This document shows positions 1-6,621 of a stretch of 12,014 nucleotides of DNA, one piece after another. The stretch spans positions 1 to 12,014 of the forward strand of contig JAUXBV010000040.1 of assembly GCA_030619215.1 (NCBI GenBank), read 5' to 3'. The notes beneath the pieces were generated by a model. The model ran no database searches. It saw only the letters and a program-made list of their open reading frames with translations, and was not told where the DNA came from. The translations under genes and the position numbers were made by a program. This DNA is from Fibrobacterota bacterium (GTDB lineage Bacteria > Fibrobacterota > Chitinivibrionia > Chitinivibrionales > JANQEN01). How positions within the stretch are numbered: position 1 is the first letter of the stretch; every line of letters begins with the position of its first letter.

Positions 1-30
1 CCTGTCTAATAAAAAAAATACCCACAAAAG

Positions 31-57
31 CTGTTTTTATCTTTTAAACAGGGTTTT
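31..57 (+). terminator. weak hairpin, possible end of an upstream gene
   Basis: CTGTTT (31-36) can pair with AAACAG (46-51) across a 9-nt loop, and the hairpin is followed by GG and then TTTT. The stem is only 6 bp and mostly AT, so this is a weak candidate for a terminator of a gene lying left of the window. A 9-nt direct repeat GTTTTATAT (53-61 and 73-81) lies just downstream. No convincing promoter was recognised between here and the gene at 199. Confidence 0.2.
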
Positions 58-198
58 ATATGAAAAACCAGTGTTTTATATCCATTCTATTCTCCTCATT
101 CCTGGCTATTATTCATTCTTTTTCAACAGGTTAGTGTTTAATCCGATGTAACTATTACTCCAAATCAATCGTATTAATAAAAAACAAGGGAGGGATAA

Positions 199-3100
199 AT
201 GAGTTTAAAAGTTAAGTCGGCTGTAATAATCGTGATAGTATACCTGTTGTTTCAAAATAGTTTGCAGATTGGCGTGTGGGCAGGGACTGCAAAAAAAGGG
301 TCGCAACGGTCGAGTATTGGCAAACATGATTCAAAACCTGAGGTTGAGCTTGAAAAGCTTGAATATCTCATATCCAAATATGAAAGGTTATATAGCAATA
401 ATGATTGTGATGAAAAGCAGACTGAGCGTTGTGCTGATATCCTCTTTGATCTGGCAAAACTGCGGTATGATTACCAGAGGAGCAAATATGTCCGGGATAT
501 GAATGAGTATGATAAACTGATGAAAAAATGGGAGAAACGCCAGGAAGGGGAGAGCCCGGTAAGTCCGATACCTGATTATTCTCAACCCCTGGCAACCTTT
601 CGGAAGCTGGCTGAAGAGTATCCAGATTTTGAAAAAATCGATCAGGTGTATTACCAGATAGGTCATCTCTGCCTCCTTGGCGGAGAAATGGATAAGTCGC
701 AAAAAGCTTTTAAGGACATCGTTGATAAAACACCCGACAGCAGGCTCGTTTCAGCGGCCTATTTCCGGCTTTCAGATTTTGCTTATATGGATAATGATCA
801 TGTTGCGGCTCTGAAATACCTGAATAAAATAAAAAGGGAAGAGGTAAACGAAGAGACGTGGGAAATGACCCATTACCGCAAGGGTGAATGTTATCTCCAT
901 ACCTTTGCCCTGGATCTTGCTGTCAATCAGTTCTTCACCTATGTTGAAAAATGTGACAGGGGAGAATACATAAAAAAGGAGCTGCGGGATGAAGCTCTTG
1001 AGAATTTAGCGGCTGCATTTGCAGATATGCCTGAGGGCGCAACTGAAGCGGCTGCATTTTTTAAGAAGCATAATGACAAATCATTTGAGCCGTTCATCAT
1101 ATATAAAACAGGTATGAAGAACAGAAATCACGGCCAGTTTGAGCAGGCGATAAAGGCCCTGAAGGCTGCTTTAGAAAGGTATCCCTGCTACAGGGATGCA
1201 CCGCTTGCACACAATATGCTGGTGGAGTGTTATGTGATAAAAAAGAAATATAAGAAAGCGAATGAGTGCCGTATTAAGCTGATTAAGGATTATTCTAAAG
1301 GTACCTGGTGGTATGCAAAGAACAGGCGTGATAAGAAAGCTGTTGCTGTTGCACGTGAATATATAAAAAAAGCACTGGGTAATATCTGTATTTACTTTCA
1401 TGCTGAAGCCCAGAAGAAGAAAAAGAGAGAGCTCTATGAAAAGGCGCTTGCGTATTATGAGAAATTCCTCGGGATGTTTCCGGATGAGAAGTGGAGGGTA
1501 TATGAGTTTCAGTATAATATTGCAGAGATATTTGCTGAATTGAAGCAATATAAAAAAGCAGCCCAATACTACTGGAATGTTGCTACAGAGGATTTGTCCG
1601 GATACCCGCCAATGGAAAAGGAAGAGCTTGATGAGAACCTGTATGATGATCCCACAGAACTTGAGAAGGAGAAAAAGAGACAGGGCAGTAAAGGAGCATC
1701 ACTTGCATTTACTCAGGCGGATGCTGCTAATAATTCCATTGCAGTGCTTAACAAACTGAGAGAGCAGGTAATTTCGGTTCAGCATATTTCGGAAAAAGGT
1801 GCATACTATTACCCTATTACACAGGAAGTGCTTATAAAATGTCACGAATACCGGAAGCTCTTTCCCAGACATCCCAATACGCCCCGCATTCTCTATCTTG
1901 CGGGTACAATCCGGTATAACGGCGAGGACTGTGTGGATGCACTGAAAGATTTTTCACTCATCGTTACCGATTATTTCAAGTCGGACAAAGCTGTTGATGC
2001 ATCCAGGATGATGGCAAAATCCTTTACTGCTTTGGGCAGATACAACTGGGCTTTGACCGAGTATCGCAGGCTCCTTGAGCGCAAAAATTTAAAGCCGCAG
2101 GATTATGACGATATCGTTGACCTGGCAGCCGGTGTGCTCTATACGAAGGCTGATAAGATGCGCAGCTATTTGTCTTTTCAGAAAGCGGCGGAGATATTCA
2201 AGTCGATATTGAAGGAGTTCCCTCAAAGCAAGATTACGGACAGGGCATGGTTTGACGCGGGTGTATGCTATGAAAAGGCAGAGATGTTCGAGACTGCGGC
2301 GAAAACGTTTGAAGAGCTCCCCAAAAAATTTACAAAGTCCGGTTTGCGTAAAAAGGCATTCTTTCGGGCTGCCGAGAATTATAAGAAGATAGAGAAATGG
2401 GGCCTTGCTGCGTCTGCTCTCGCAACAGGTGCGGCAGCTATTCCCGATCCTGACTTTGCCATACCCGGTTTCTCATCAGCAGCGGAATACTGTGATAAGT
2501 CAGGCGATTTCAGAAATGCAGGGAGTATGTATGAAAGTATTGCGCAGCGATACCCGAATGATAAAAGAGCGCCGCTTGCCCTCTATAATGCAGCATTGAG
2601 TTATGAGAAGGGCGGGCTGTGGGATCAGGCTATAGCAGCATACAGGACTCTTGTTAATAACTACCCTGGCAATGAGTATGCAGAAGATGCGGCTTTTGCA
2701 CAGGGCATCTGCCTTGAAAAACAGGGTAAACGTTCTGAAGCGGCGGTAGCCTTTATCTCTTTTTCTGCCCGCTTTAATAAAAGTGAAAAGAAGGTTGAGG
2801 CTCTGAAAAGGGCAGGCACCCTCTACTATGAGCAGGGAAACAATAAAGAGGCCAAGGATGCATTTAATTCCGCTATTGCATTGTGTGAGCAGATGGAGAA
2901 GGGGAGTGAAGAGAGCTGCGCGCATGCCCATTTTATGCTGGGGCAGGTACTTCATGATGAATGTAACACGATTAAACTCACCGGCCGAACGGAAAAAAAG
3001 GTTATCAAAAATCTTGAGGTAAAAACAGCCAAACTGGAAGAGGCGCTTAAACACTATACCATGGCAATCAAAACCGGTGTTCAGGAGTGGGTCTTTAAGG

Positions 3101-3723
3101 CAAATTGTCAAATCGGAATCAGCTTCGTGGACTTTGCAGGAGATGTGAAAGTGCAGCGGATATTTGCAAAGGATAAAACAAGAAGAATGGCCGCTGAAAT
3201 TGACATCCGCAAACAGCTTGAGAGGTATTACCGTGAAGCGCAGGGGAAATTTGCCTGGAATATTCAGAAGGCACGGGAGCAGAAGGTAAAAAGCCCTGTT
3301 GTTGATTCGTCAGTGACCATGTTTATTCGGATGTCCTATCTACAGGGACAGGTCTACGAGGAGATAGCCCATATACTTGCAACACATCCCGTTCCGGGAG
3401 ATTTACATGGGAAAGATAGTATAGAATATATTGATAAGGTTGAAGAAGCTGTCCTGGGATTTATTGACGAGGCACTGAAACGGTATGGGGAAGGGGTAAA
3501 GCTTTCGCGCAAACTGAAGATTGACAAAAATCCGGATCTGGATATTATTGTAGCACGGATACGGGAGATCAATCCCCTGTCCAAATATCTCGATAGAGAG
3601 ACTACTGCGTTCTCTTCACCTGATCCGGCTGATACAAACGATCTGTTCATAAAGGGAGTGAATGACAGCATACAGAATACAAAGGAAGGTGAAACTTCGG
3701 TTGAGCATTTTTTTAAGGAATGA
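199..3723 (+). CDS. exported large TPR-repeat protein (1174 aa)
   Basis: The ATG is preceded by a strong ribosome binding site (GGGAGGG, 188-194). Residues 1-29 look like a signal peptide: Lys4 and Lys6, a hydrophobic core at about 8-18, then a small-residue region around VWAG. There is no lipobox Cys, so a periplasmic or envelope location is inferred. The rest is almost wholly helical and built of TPR-like units. Clear ones lie near 130-180, 183-212, 305-365, 412-465, 560-630, 655-710, 720-745, 755-785, 790-822, 827-860 and 865-897. Many carry the A-x-Y/F-x-x-G/A and E/D-x-A-x-x-x-F/Y pattern, with inter-repeat phrases like EEYPDF, KEFPQS, QRYPND and NNYPGN that are typical of BamD/YbgF-type TPRs. 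A charged Lys/Glu insert lies at about 470-500. The C-terminal third (about 930-1174) is less repeat-like. TPR arrays bind protein partners; the partner is not visible here. I do not recognise a named family. It could be an outer-membrane assembly, secretion or gliding-type scaffold, but nothing in the window settles this. Confidence 0.9.
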   Translation: MSLKVKSAVIIVIVYLLFQNSLQIGVWAGTAKKGSQRSSIGKHDSKPEVELEKLEYLISKYERLYSNNDCDEKQTERCADILFDLAKLRYDYQRSKYVRDMNEYDKLMKKWEKRQEGESPVSPIPDYSQPLATFRKLAEEYPDFEKIDQVYYQIGHLCLLGGEMDKSQKAFKDIVDKTPDSRLVSAAYFRLSDFAYMDNDHVAALKYLNKIKREEVNEETWEMTHYRKGECYLHTFALDLAVNQFFTYVEKCDRGEYIKKELRDEALENLAAAFADMPEGATEAAAFFKKHNDKSFEPFIIYKTGMKNRNHGQFEQAIKALKAALERYPCYRDAPLAHNMLVECYVIKKKYKKANECRIKLIKDYSKGTWWYAKNRRDKKAVAVAREYIKKALGNICIYFHAEAQKKKKRELYEKALAYYEKFLGMFPDEKWRVYEFQYNIAEIFAELKQYKKAAQYYWNVATEDLSGYPPMEKEELDENLYDDPTELEKEKKRQGSKGASLAFTQADAANNSIAVLNKLREQVISVQHISEKGAYYYPITQEVLIKCHEYRKLFPRHPNTPRILYLAGTIRYNGEDCVDALKDFSLIVTDYFKSDKAVDASRMMAKSFTALGRYNWALTEYRRLLERKNLKPQDYDDIVDLAAGVLYTKADKMRSYLSFQKAAEIFKSILKEFPQSKITDRAWFDAGVCYEKAEMFETAAKTFEELPKKFTKSGLRKKAFFRAAENYKKIEKWGLAASALATGAAAIPDPDFAIPGFSSAAEYCDKSGDFRNAGSMYESIAQRYPNDKRAPLALYNAALSYEKGGLWDQAIAAYRTLVNNYPGNEYAEDAAFAQGICLEKQGKRSEAAVAFISFSARFNKSEKKVEALKRAGTLYYEQGNNKEAKDAFNSAIALCEQMEKGSEESCAHAHFMLGQVLHDECNTIKLTGRTEKKVIKNLEVKTAKLEEALKHYTMAIKTGVQEWVFKANCQIGISFVDFAGDVKVQRIFAKDKTRRMAAEIDIRKQLERYYREAQGKFAWNIQKAREQKVKSPVVDSSVTMFIRMSYLQGQVYEEIAHILATHPVPGDLHGKDSIEYIDKVEEAVLGFIDEALKRYGEGVKLSRKLKIDKNPDLDIIVARIREINPLSKYLDRETTAFSSPDPADTNDLFIKGVNDSIQNTKEGETSVEHFFKE

Positions 3724-3740
3724 TATGAAGGTAAAATAAT

Positions 3741-3778
3741 AGGGGAGGTGCAGTTTATAATAATAATACACCTCCTCT
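3741..3778 (+). terminator. 3' hairpin after the TPR gene
   Basis: AGGGGAGGTG (3741-3750) pairs with CACCTCCTCT (3769-3778) over 10 positions, with one G-T wobble and an 18-nt AT-rich loop. It starts 17 nt after the TPR stop codon. There is no clean T-run after the stem (the DNA reads AATATATTTATAAA), so it is either an imperfect intrinsic terminator or an mRNA 3'-end stabilising stem. It separates the TPR gene from the toxin-antitoxin block. Confidence 0.5.
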
Positions 3779-3819
3779 AATATATTTATAAATACATTAG
3801 TTTTTCACCTAGAAAAGTT

Positions 3820-3869
3820 TCGACTTATTTTTAATTATATGATATATTTTTAGAGAATCGAAAATTCGA
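3820..3869 (+). promoter_or_regulatory. possible hicBA promoter and operator
   Basis: TCGACT (3820-3825) and TATATT (3843-3848) are separated by 17 nt and resemble a sigma70-type -35/-10 pair (4/6 and 5/6 matches). Just downstream is an inverted repeat, TCGAA-AA-TTCGA (3858-3869). The hexamer TTCGAC occurs both in the -35 area (3819-3824) and at the right end of this repeat (3865-3870). HicB or HicAB complexes usually repress their own promoter, so the repeat is a plausible operator. This short HicB shows no obvious separate DNA-binding domain, which weakens the assignment. Confidence 0.35.
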
Positions 3870-3888
3870 CTATAAAAAAGGAGTGAAA

Positions 3889-4116
3889 ATGAGCATTAAA
3901 CATAGTTTTACAGCTATAATTGAGCATGAAGGAGACGGGTATGTTTCCTTGTGTCCTGAACTTGACATTGCAAGTCAGGGGAATACGATTGAAGAGGCGC
4001 GAAAAAACCTGATTGAAGCAATAGAACTTTTTTTTGAAACTGCTTCTACAACAGAGGTTCAAGAAAGGCTCCATGATGAAGTCTTTGTTACTCGTCTGGA
4101 GGTAGCAGTTGGGTAA
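3889..4116 (+). CDS. hicB: HicB-family antitoxin
   Basis: This is a 75-residue protein with the short HicB fold. It has an N-terminal beta strand (SFTAIIEH), then G-D-G-Y-V-S and C-P-E-L-D at residues 16-26, then SQGNT and the helix EEARKNLIEAIELFF (35-49). These are the hallmark elements of the HicB/UPF0150 partial RNase-H-like fold. I chose ATG 3889 over GTG 3883 because AAGGAG (3878-3883) sits at proper spacing from the ATG, while the GTG overlaps the ribosome binding site itself. HicB neutralises the HicA mRNA interferase encoded directly downstream, with an 8-nt overlap. The protein ends shortly after the fold, so the longer C-terminal ribbon-helix-helix or HTH region of some HicBs is absent. 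The order is antitoxin first, the reverse of the E. coli hicAB order but seen in other loci. Confidence 0.9.
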   Translation: MSIKHSFTAIIEHEGDGYVSLCPELDIASQGNTIEEARKNLIEAIELFFETASTTEVQERLHDEVFVTRLEVAVG

Positions 4117-4330
4117 ATTTCGGGTATTTTCCGGGAAAGAAATCTGTAAACTTCTTGACAAAAACGAATTTAAAAAAGTACGACAACGTGGAAGTCACAT
4201 TGTAATGCAAAAAAAGACAAAAACTTCAACAATTACAGTTCCTATTCCAAACCATTCGACCATTCGAATCGGCACATTACAATCTATTATTCGACAAAGT
4301 CAATTACCTCGAGGTCTTTTTGAAGTCTAA
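4109..4330 (+). CDS. hicA: HicA-family toxin, mRNA interferase
   Basis: This is a 73-residue protein of usual HicA length with a double-stranded-RNA-binding-like fold. The motif R-Q-R-G-S-H (residues 25-30) contains the conserved catalytic His30, and the C-terminal half (VPIP, then GTLQSIIRQSQL) matches the family's usual V-P-x-P/H ... G-T-L-x-x-I-x-R-Q-x-x-L ending. HicA cleaves translated mRNA and slows growth unless bound by HicB. The start is a TTG inside the end of hicB. GGAGG (4098-4102) lies 6 nt before it, and no in-frame ATG or GTG fits as well. The weak start codon and overlap suggest translational coupling that keeps toxin below antitoxin. Key residues are intact, so it is probably functional. 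The ribosome binding site lies within the hicB coding sequence. Confidence 0.88.
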   Translation: MGKFRVFSGKEICKLLDKNEFKKVRQRGSHIVMQKKTKTSTITVPIPNHSTIRIGTLQSIIRQSQLPRGLFEV

Positions 4331-4354
4331 GAAGTAAATATTTCAAAAAGTAAA

Positions 4355-4393
4355 TTGACAATTCCCCGTAAAAGGTATATACTATGTATATAC
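4355..4393 (+). promoter_or_regulatory. mazEF promoter with twin-palindrome operator
   Basis: TTGACA (4355-4360) is a perfect -35 hexamer. It lies 17 nt from TATACT (4378-4383), a -10 with 5 of 6 consensus bases. Two copies of the self-complementary octamer GTATATAC (4375-4382 and 4386-4393) are separated by TAT. The first overlaps the -10 and the second covers the expected transcription start. MazE/MazF-type complexes bind palindromic sites in their promoters and repress them, so this is a likely autoregulatory operator. The arrangement gives mazEF its own transcription unit, independent of hicBA. Confidence 0.8.
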
Positions 4394-4417
4394 ACCAATT
4401 TGTCCAAGGAGGCAATT

Positions 4418-4666
4418 GTGTTGACAAAAATTCAAAAATGGGGTAACAGCCAGGGCATTCGTTTCCCGCGAGAGGTATTACGCAAAGCCCACATTTCAGT
4501 TGGCGAGGATGTCGATATTTCAGTTCAAGCCGGTAAAATTTTAGTAAAACCGGCGAATGCTAAACGCGGGAAATACAGGCTTAAAAATTTGCTTTCCAAA
4601 ATACCTTCTAATTACAAAGCCAAAGAAGAAGATTGGGGTAAGCCGGAAGGTGGAGAAGTCTGGTGA
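4418..4666 (+). CDS. mazE: MazE-family antitoxin
   Basis: This is an 82-residue protein whose N-terminal half is a SpoVT/AbrB-type swapped-hairpin DNA-binding domain: K-W-G-N-S-Q-G-I-R-F-P at residues 7-17, then VGEDVDI and GKILVKP. The C-terminal tail ends in D-W-G-K-P ... E-V-W (72-82), the same ending style as the E. coli MazE segment that wraps around MazF. I chose GTG 4418 because AAGGAGG (4406-4412) sits 5 nt upstream. A longer reading from TTG 4355 would begin inside the -35 hexamer and is untenable. It binds MazF and, with it, represses the promoter just upstream. Its TGA overlaps the mazF start region. Confidence 0.92.
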   Translation: MLTKIQKWGNSQGIRFPREVLRKAHISVGEDVDISVQAGKILVKPANAKRGKYRLKNLLSKIPSNYKAKEEDWGKPEGGEVW

Positions 4667-5007
4667 TGAAGCACTATATCCCAAAAAAAGGTGATTTTAT
4701 TGCACTGACCTTTGATCCGCAATCAGGTCATGAGCAAAAAGGGCGAAGGCCGGCAATAGTAGTATCAAACACCCTGTTTAATCAAAAAACAGGGCTCGCA
4801 CTTGTCTGTCCAATCACAAATACGGATCGAAATATTCCGTTGCATGTTAAACTAACTGAAAATTGTATGCTCACAGGTGTAGTTATGGTGGATCAAATAA
4901 AATCAGTAGATTATAAATCAAGAAGAGCTAAATTTATTGAAAAGGCACCATCTTATATCATTAATGAAGTACTCGCTATCATTGATGCAATAATTTATGA
5001 CGAATGA
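4663..5007 (+). CDS. mazF: MazF-family toxin, mRNA interferase
   Basis: This is a 114-residue protein of normal MazF/PemK length. The opening (Y-x-P-K-K-G-D-F-I, then F-D-P-Q-S-G-H-E-Q), G-R-R-P-A-I-V-V-S, P-I-T-N and V-V-M-V-D-Q-I-K-S closely parallel the E. coli ChpA/MazF sequence. Arg29 and Thr52, which correspond to the catalytic Arg and Thr of E. coli MazF, are both present. MazF cleaves single-stranded mRNA at short sequence motifs. The start is either GTG 4663 or ATG 4666. GGTGGAG (4649-4655) fits the GTG spacing better, and numbering from GTG aligns with E. coli. The gene overlaps the mazE stop, the normal coupling for this operon. It looks intact and its cleavage motif cannot be read from sequence. 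Confidence 0.93.
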   Translation: MMKHYIPKKGDFIALTFDPQSGHEQKGRRPAIVVSNTLFNQKTGLALVCPITNTDRNIPLHVKLTENCMLTGVVMVDQIKSVDYKSRRAKFIEKAPSYIINEVLAIIDAIIYDE

Positions 5008-5140
5008 TCTCTAACCAGGTAATTGCGCGTTGACCTTCTTCGTCCTCTTTTTCTTTTCAATTATTTATTCGTTAAGGCTTTAGTCCTACACAGTAGGGGA
5101 TTAAAACAGTTCAGTTGGGTTAGGTGTGATGGCCTGAGAG

Positions 5141-5171
5141 AAGGAAGGTGTAATGCCTTCCTTTCTTTTAT
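5141..5171 (+). terminator. rho-independent terminator
   Basis: AAGGAAGG (5141-5148) and CCTTCCTT (5156-5163) form a perfect 8-bp stem with a 7-nt loop (TGTAATG), followed at once by TCTTTTAT. It is the best intrinsic terminator in the window. It lies 133 nt beyond the mazF stop and probably ends the mazEF transcript. Confidence 0.8.
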
Positions 5172-5203
5172 AATTAATCGCCAATAATTTATTTTAATAG
5201 TAA

Positions 5204-5280
5204 GTCTCATTTAAGAGAGACAAGGTGCACCAATAAAGAGGCATTTTAATACCCTTCAGGGTGCTTCGCCGATTTATCGG
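5204..5280 (+). promoter_or_regulatory. cluster of short hairpins upstream of the anchored-protein gene
   Basis: Three short inverted repeats follow one another: GTCTC/GAGAC (5204-5208 and 5217-5221), ACCCT-TC-AGGGT (5251-5262) and CCGAT-TT-ATCGG (5269-5280). In addition GCACC (5227-5231) can pair with GGTGC (5260-5264), which would exclude the ACCCT/AGGGT stem. The structure lies 50 nt before the gene at 5330. It could be a folded 5' leader, but it matches no riboswitch class I know and the stems are short. Confidence 0.3.
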
Positions 5281-5329
5281 TTATTATTACCCTGCGTTAC
5301 TTACCTTCATGAACAAAAGGATTTGAAGT

Positions 5330-6499
5330 ATGAAAATACCCTGTAAGCCTAAAAAGGCCGGGGCTGAGCTAGTAGTTACCTTAGTGGCTCTTGCAGTAAT
5401 TGTGATAGTTGCGGTATCGGCATTCAGAGCTTATGTAGCACTGCTGCCGAAAGCAGACGCAGTGCCGGTTATTGTGCCTGTTGAAACAGAAAACGAACCC
5501 GGAATTTCTTTTTTGCTTAAAACCGGTAATGCAATAGGGTGGTTTATAGAAAGCGTGTTAAGCGGGTTCTCGAGTGCTGAAGCTTCCGAAGCCGGTCAGG
5601 ATAAAGGGTGTCTGTCCAAGACAGAGATTCAAAATATTGAGGTAGTAATTTCAAATGAAATTCTGAGTGCTGATAACGATATCTCTCTTCGGGCAAAATT
5701 ATTTGAAGCGAGGGGTGTCATAGATGATTTAAGGCGCAGGCACGATAATTGTAAGGACGAAAACAGCCGGGGACATATAAGAAATGCTATTGGCAAAATT
5801 GAAAATGCCATAGTAAAAGCCAATGAAGCTGCAGAAGATAAGGTATCACTGTCTAATTCCCAGGAAAAATATAAGGTACTAAAAAGATTCGAACTGGAAA
5901 AAAGCAAATTAAGGCCCGGTTTTAGTATGCTTGAGGCGATGGTTAAAGAGTACTGCCAACTGCCGGATACCTCCATGGAAGTGAAAAGCAAGATGGAAAG
6001 AGCTATAAGGGGGAAAGGCGAGGAAACCGGAAGAGATGTTATGACCAGGTTAAACGGGTATATTGTGAAAAAGGATATCAGCAGCGCAATTGAAGAGTAT
6101 AACTACATGATAAGGAACGCTTCGTATCTGTATGTAATGGAGTGCAGGATTCCTCAGGACGATATCAATTATTATAAGCGGGAGATAATCAAAATCGGCG
6201 GGAAAGAGGAGGAGTTTGTTAATAAGGAGGAGAAGGAAGCGGATGTGCCGGTAAAATCAGACATTCCGGAAGGGTTAAAGGGTGTTTCGGAAAGTGAGGT
6301 AAAGGAACTGGCGAAAAGCCTTCGCGAAGAGGATTCAGAACCTGTACAGATTATTAGCAATGGTAAACTTGATGTCATGGATGACCTCAAAGACCTTGGA
6401 ATTGACGACACTACCGATGAAAGTAAGCCGGCCTCTTCATTTGATGATATGATGAAAAATGCAGTGGAAGAGAAAAAAACAACTGAGGAGAAACAGTAA
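5330..6499 (+). CDS. membrane-anchored charged helical protein, unknown function
   Basis: I do not recognise this 389-residue protein. ATG 5330 has AAAAGG (5315-5320) upstream. Residues 1-11 are basic (MKIPCKPKKAG) and 12-33 form one strong hydrophobic segment, so it is an uncleaved signal anchor or signal peptide with the body outside the cytoplasmic membrane. A second moderately hydrophobic stretch lies at 58-80 (GISFLLKTGNAIGWFIESVL). From about 95 to 290 it is mostly predicted helix with many Lys/Glu/Arg and some coiled-coil character (for example 118-170 and 178-200). Cysteines occur at 5, 94, 141, 209 and 272. The tail (about 292-389) is very acidic, Lys/Glu-rich and probably disordered. 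The N-terminus faintly recalls TadE-like or pseudopilin anchors, but the G-x4-E prepilin signature is missing. It is followed by the exported transglutaminase-like gene 122 nt later. Confidence 0.85.
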   Translation: MKIPCKPKKAGAELVVTLVALAVIVIVAVSAFRAYVALLPKADAVPVIVPVETENEPGISFLLKTGNAIGWFIESVLSGFSSAEASEAGQDKGCLSKTEIQNIEVVISNEILSADNDISLRAKLFEARGVIDDLRRRHDNCKDENSRGHIRNAIGKIENAIVKANEAAEDKVSLSNSQEKYKVLKRFELEKSKLRPGFSMLEAMVKEYCQLPDTSMEVKSKMERAIRGKGEETGRDVMTRLNGYIVKKDISSAIEEYNYMIRNASYLYVMECRIPQDDINYYKREIIKIGGKEEEFVNKEEKEADVPVKSDIPEGLKGVSESEVKELAKSLREEDSEPVQIISNGKLDVMDDLKDLGIDDTTDESKPASSFDDMMKNAVEEKKTTEEKQ

Positions 6500-6526
6500 G
6501 AGAGATTTTTATAATCATTAATTACA

Positions 6527-6544
6527 GATTGCCGGCAGGTAATC
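6527..6544 (+). terminator. small hairpin between two envelope genes
   Basis: GATTGCC (6527-6533) and GGTAATC (6538-6544) form a 7-bp stem, with one G-T pair and a GGCA loop, 27 nt after the preceding stop codon. No T-run follows, so it is a weak terminator or a processing or stability element between the 5330 gene and the transglutaminase-like gene. Confidence 0.3.
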
Positions 6545-6621
6545 CTCATAACCTAGTCTCACCCTGTTGCATTCATTTACCTTTTTATAAAAGATTGATG
6601 TTTTAAGTAAAGGTGGAAATC

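Larger units (their letters stand above)
5008..5329. other. non-coding gap after mazEF, rich in hairpins
   Basis: No credible gene is seen in this 322-nt gap. It holds a small hairpin CCTAC-ACA-GTAGG (5085-5097), the terminator at 5141-5171, and further short inverted repeats at 5204-5280 (described separately). The only start codon near the next gene is a 5-codon frame at 5309, which is ignored. TTGACC at 5030-5035 has no partner -10 at suitable spacing. Confidence 0.6.

Noticed and set aside
2500-3111. 203-codon minus-strand open frame inside the TPR gene
   Set aside because: It lies antisense to a well-supported gene, has no recognisable domain, and its Cys/Phe/Ile-rich composition is typical of a reverse-frame shadow.
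4355-4417. Extra 21 N-terminal codons for mazE from a TTG start
   Set aside because: The frame would begin inside the -35 hexamer of a near-perfect promoter and upstream of the ribosome binding site at 4406-4412. The MazE fold needs only the part from 4418.
5030-5171. Small RNA between mazF and the terminator at 5141
   Set aside because: TTGACC at 5030 has no -10 at usable spacing, and the terminator is simply explained as the end of the mazEF transcript.
5170-5330. Cyclic-di-GMP (GEMM) or other known riboswitch
   Set aside because: The conserved GEMM core and tetraloop receptor are not present, and no other known aptamer consensus was recognised.
5330-5430. Type IV prepilin or TadE/Flp-like N-terminus
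   Set aside because: A Gly before the hydrophobic stretch and a Glu are present, but the Glu is not at the fifth position after the Gly and the rest of the protein is not pilin-like.
5289-6593. Shared upstream box before the 5330 and 6622 genes (ACCCTG, then TTACCTT, then AAAAG)
   Set aside because: Similar words occur at 5289-5319 and 6561-6593, but the spacings differ (12 and 14 nt against 16 and 12 nt) and the words are short, so chance similarity is likely.
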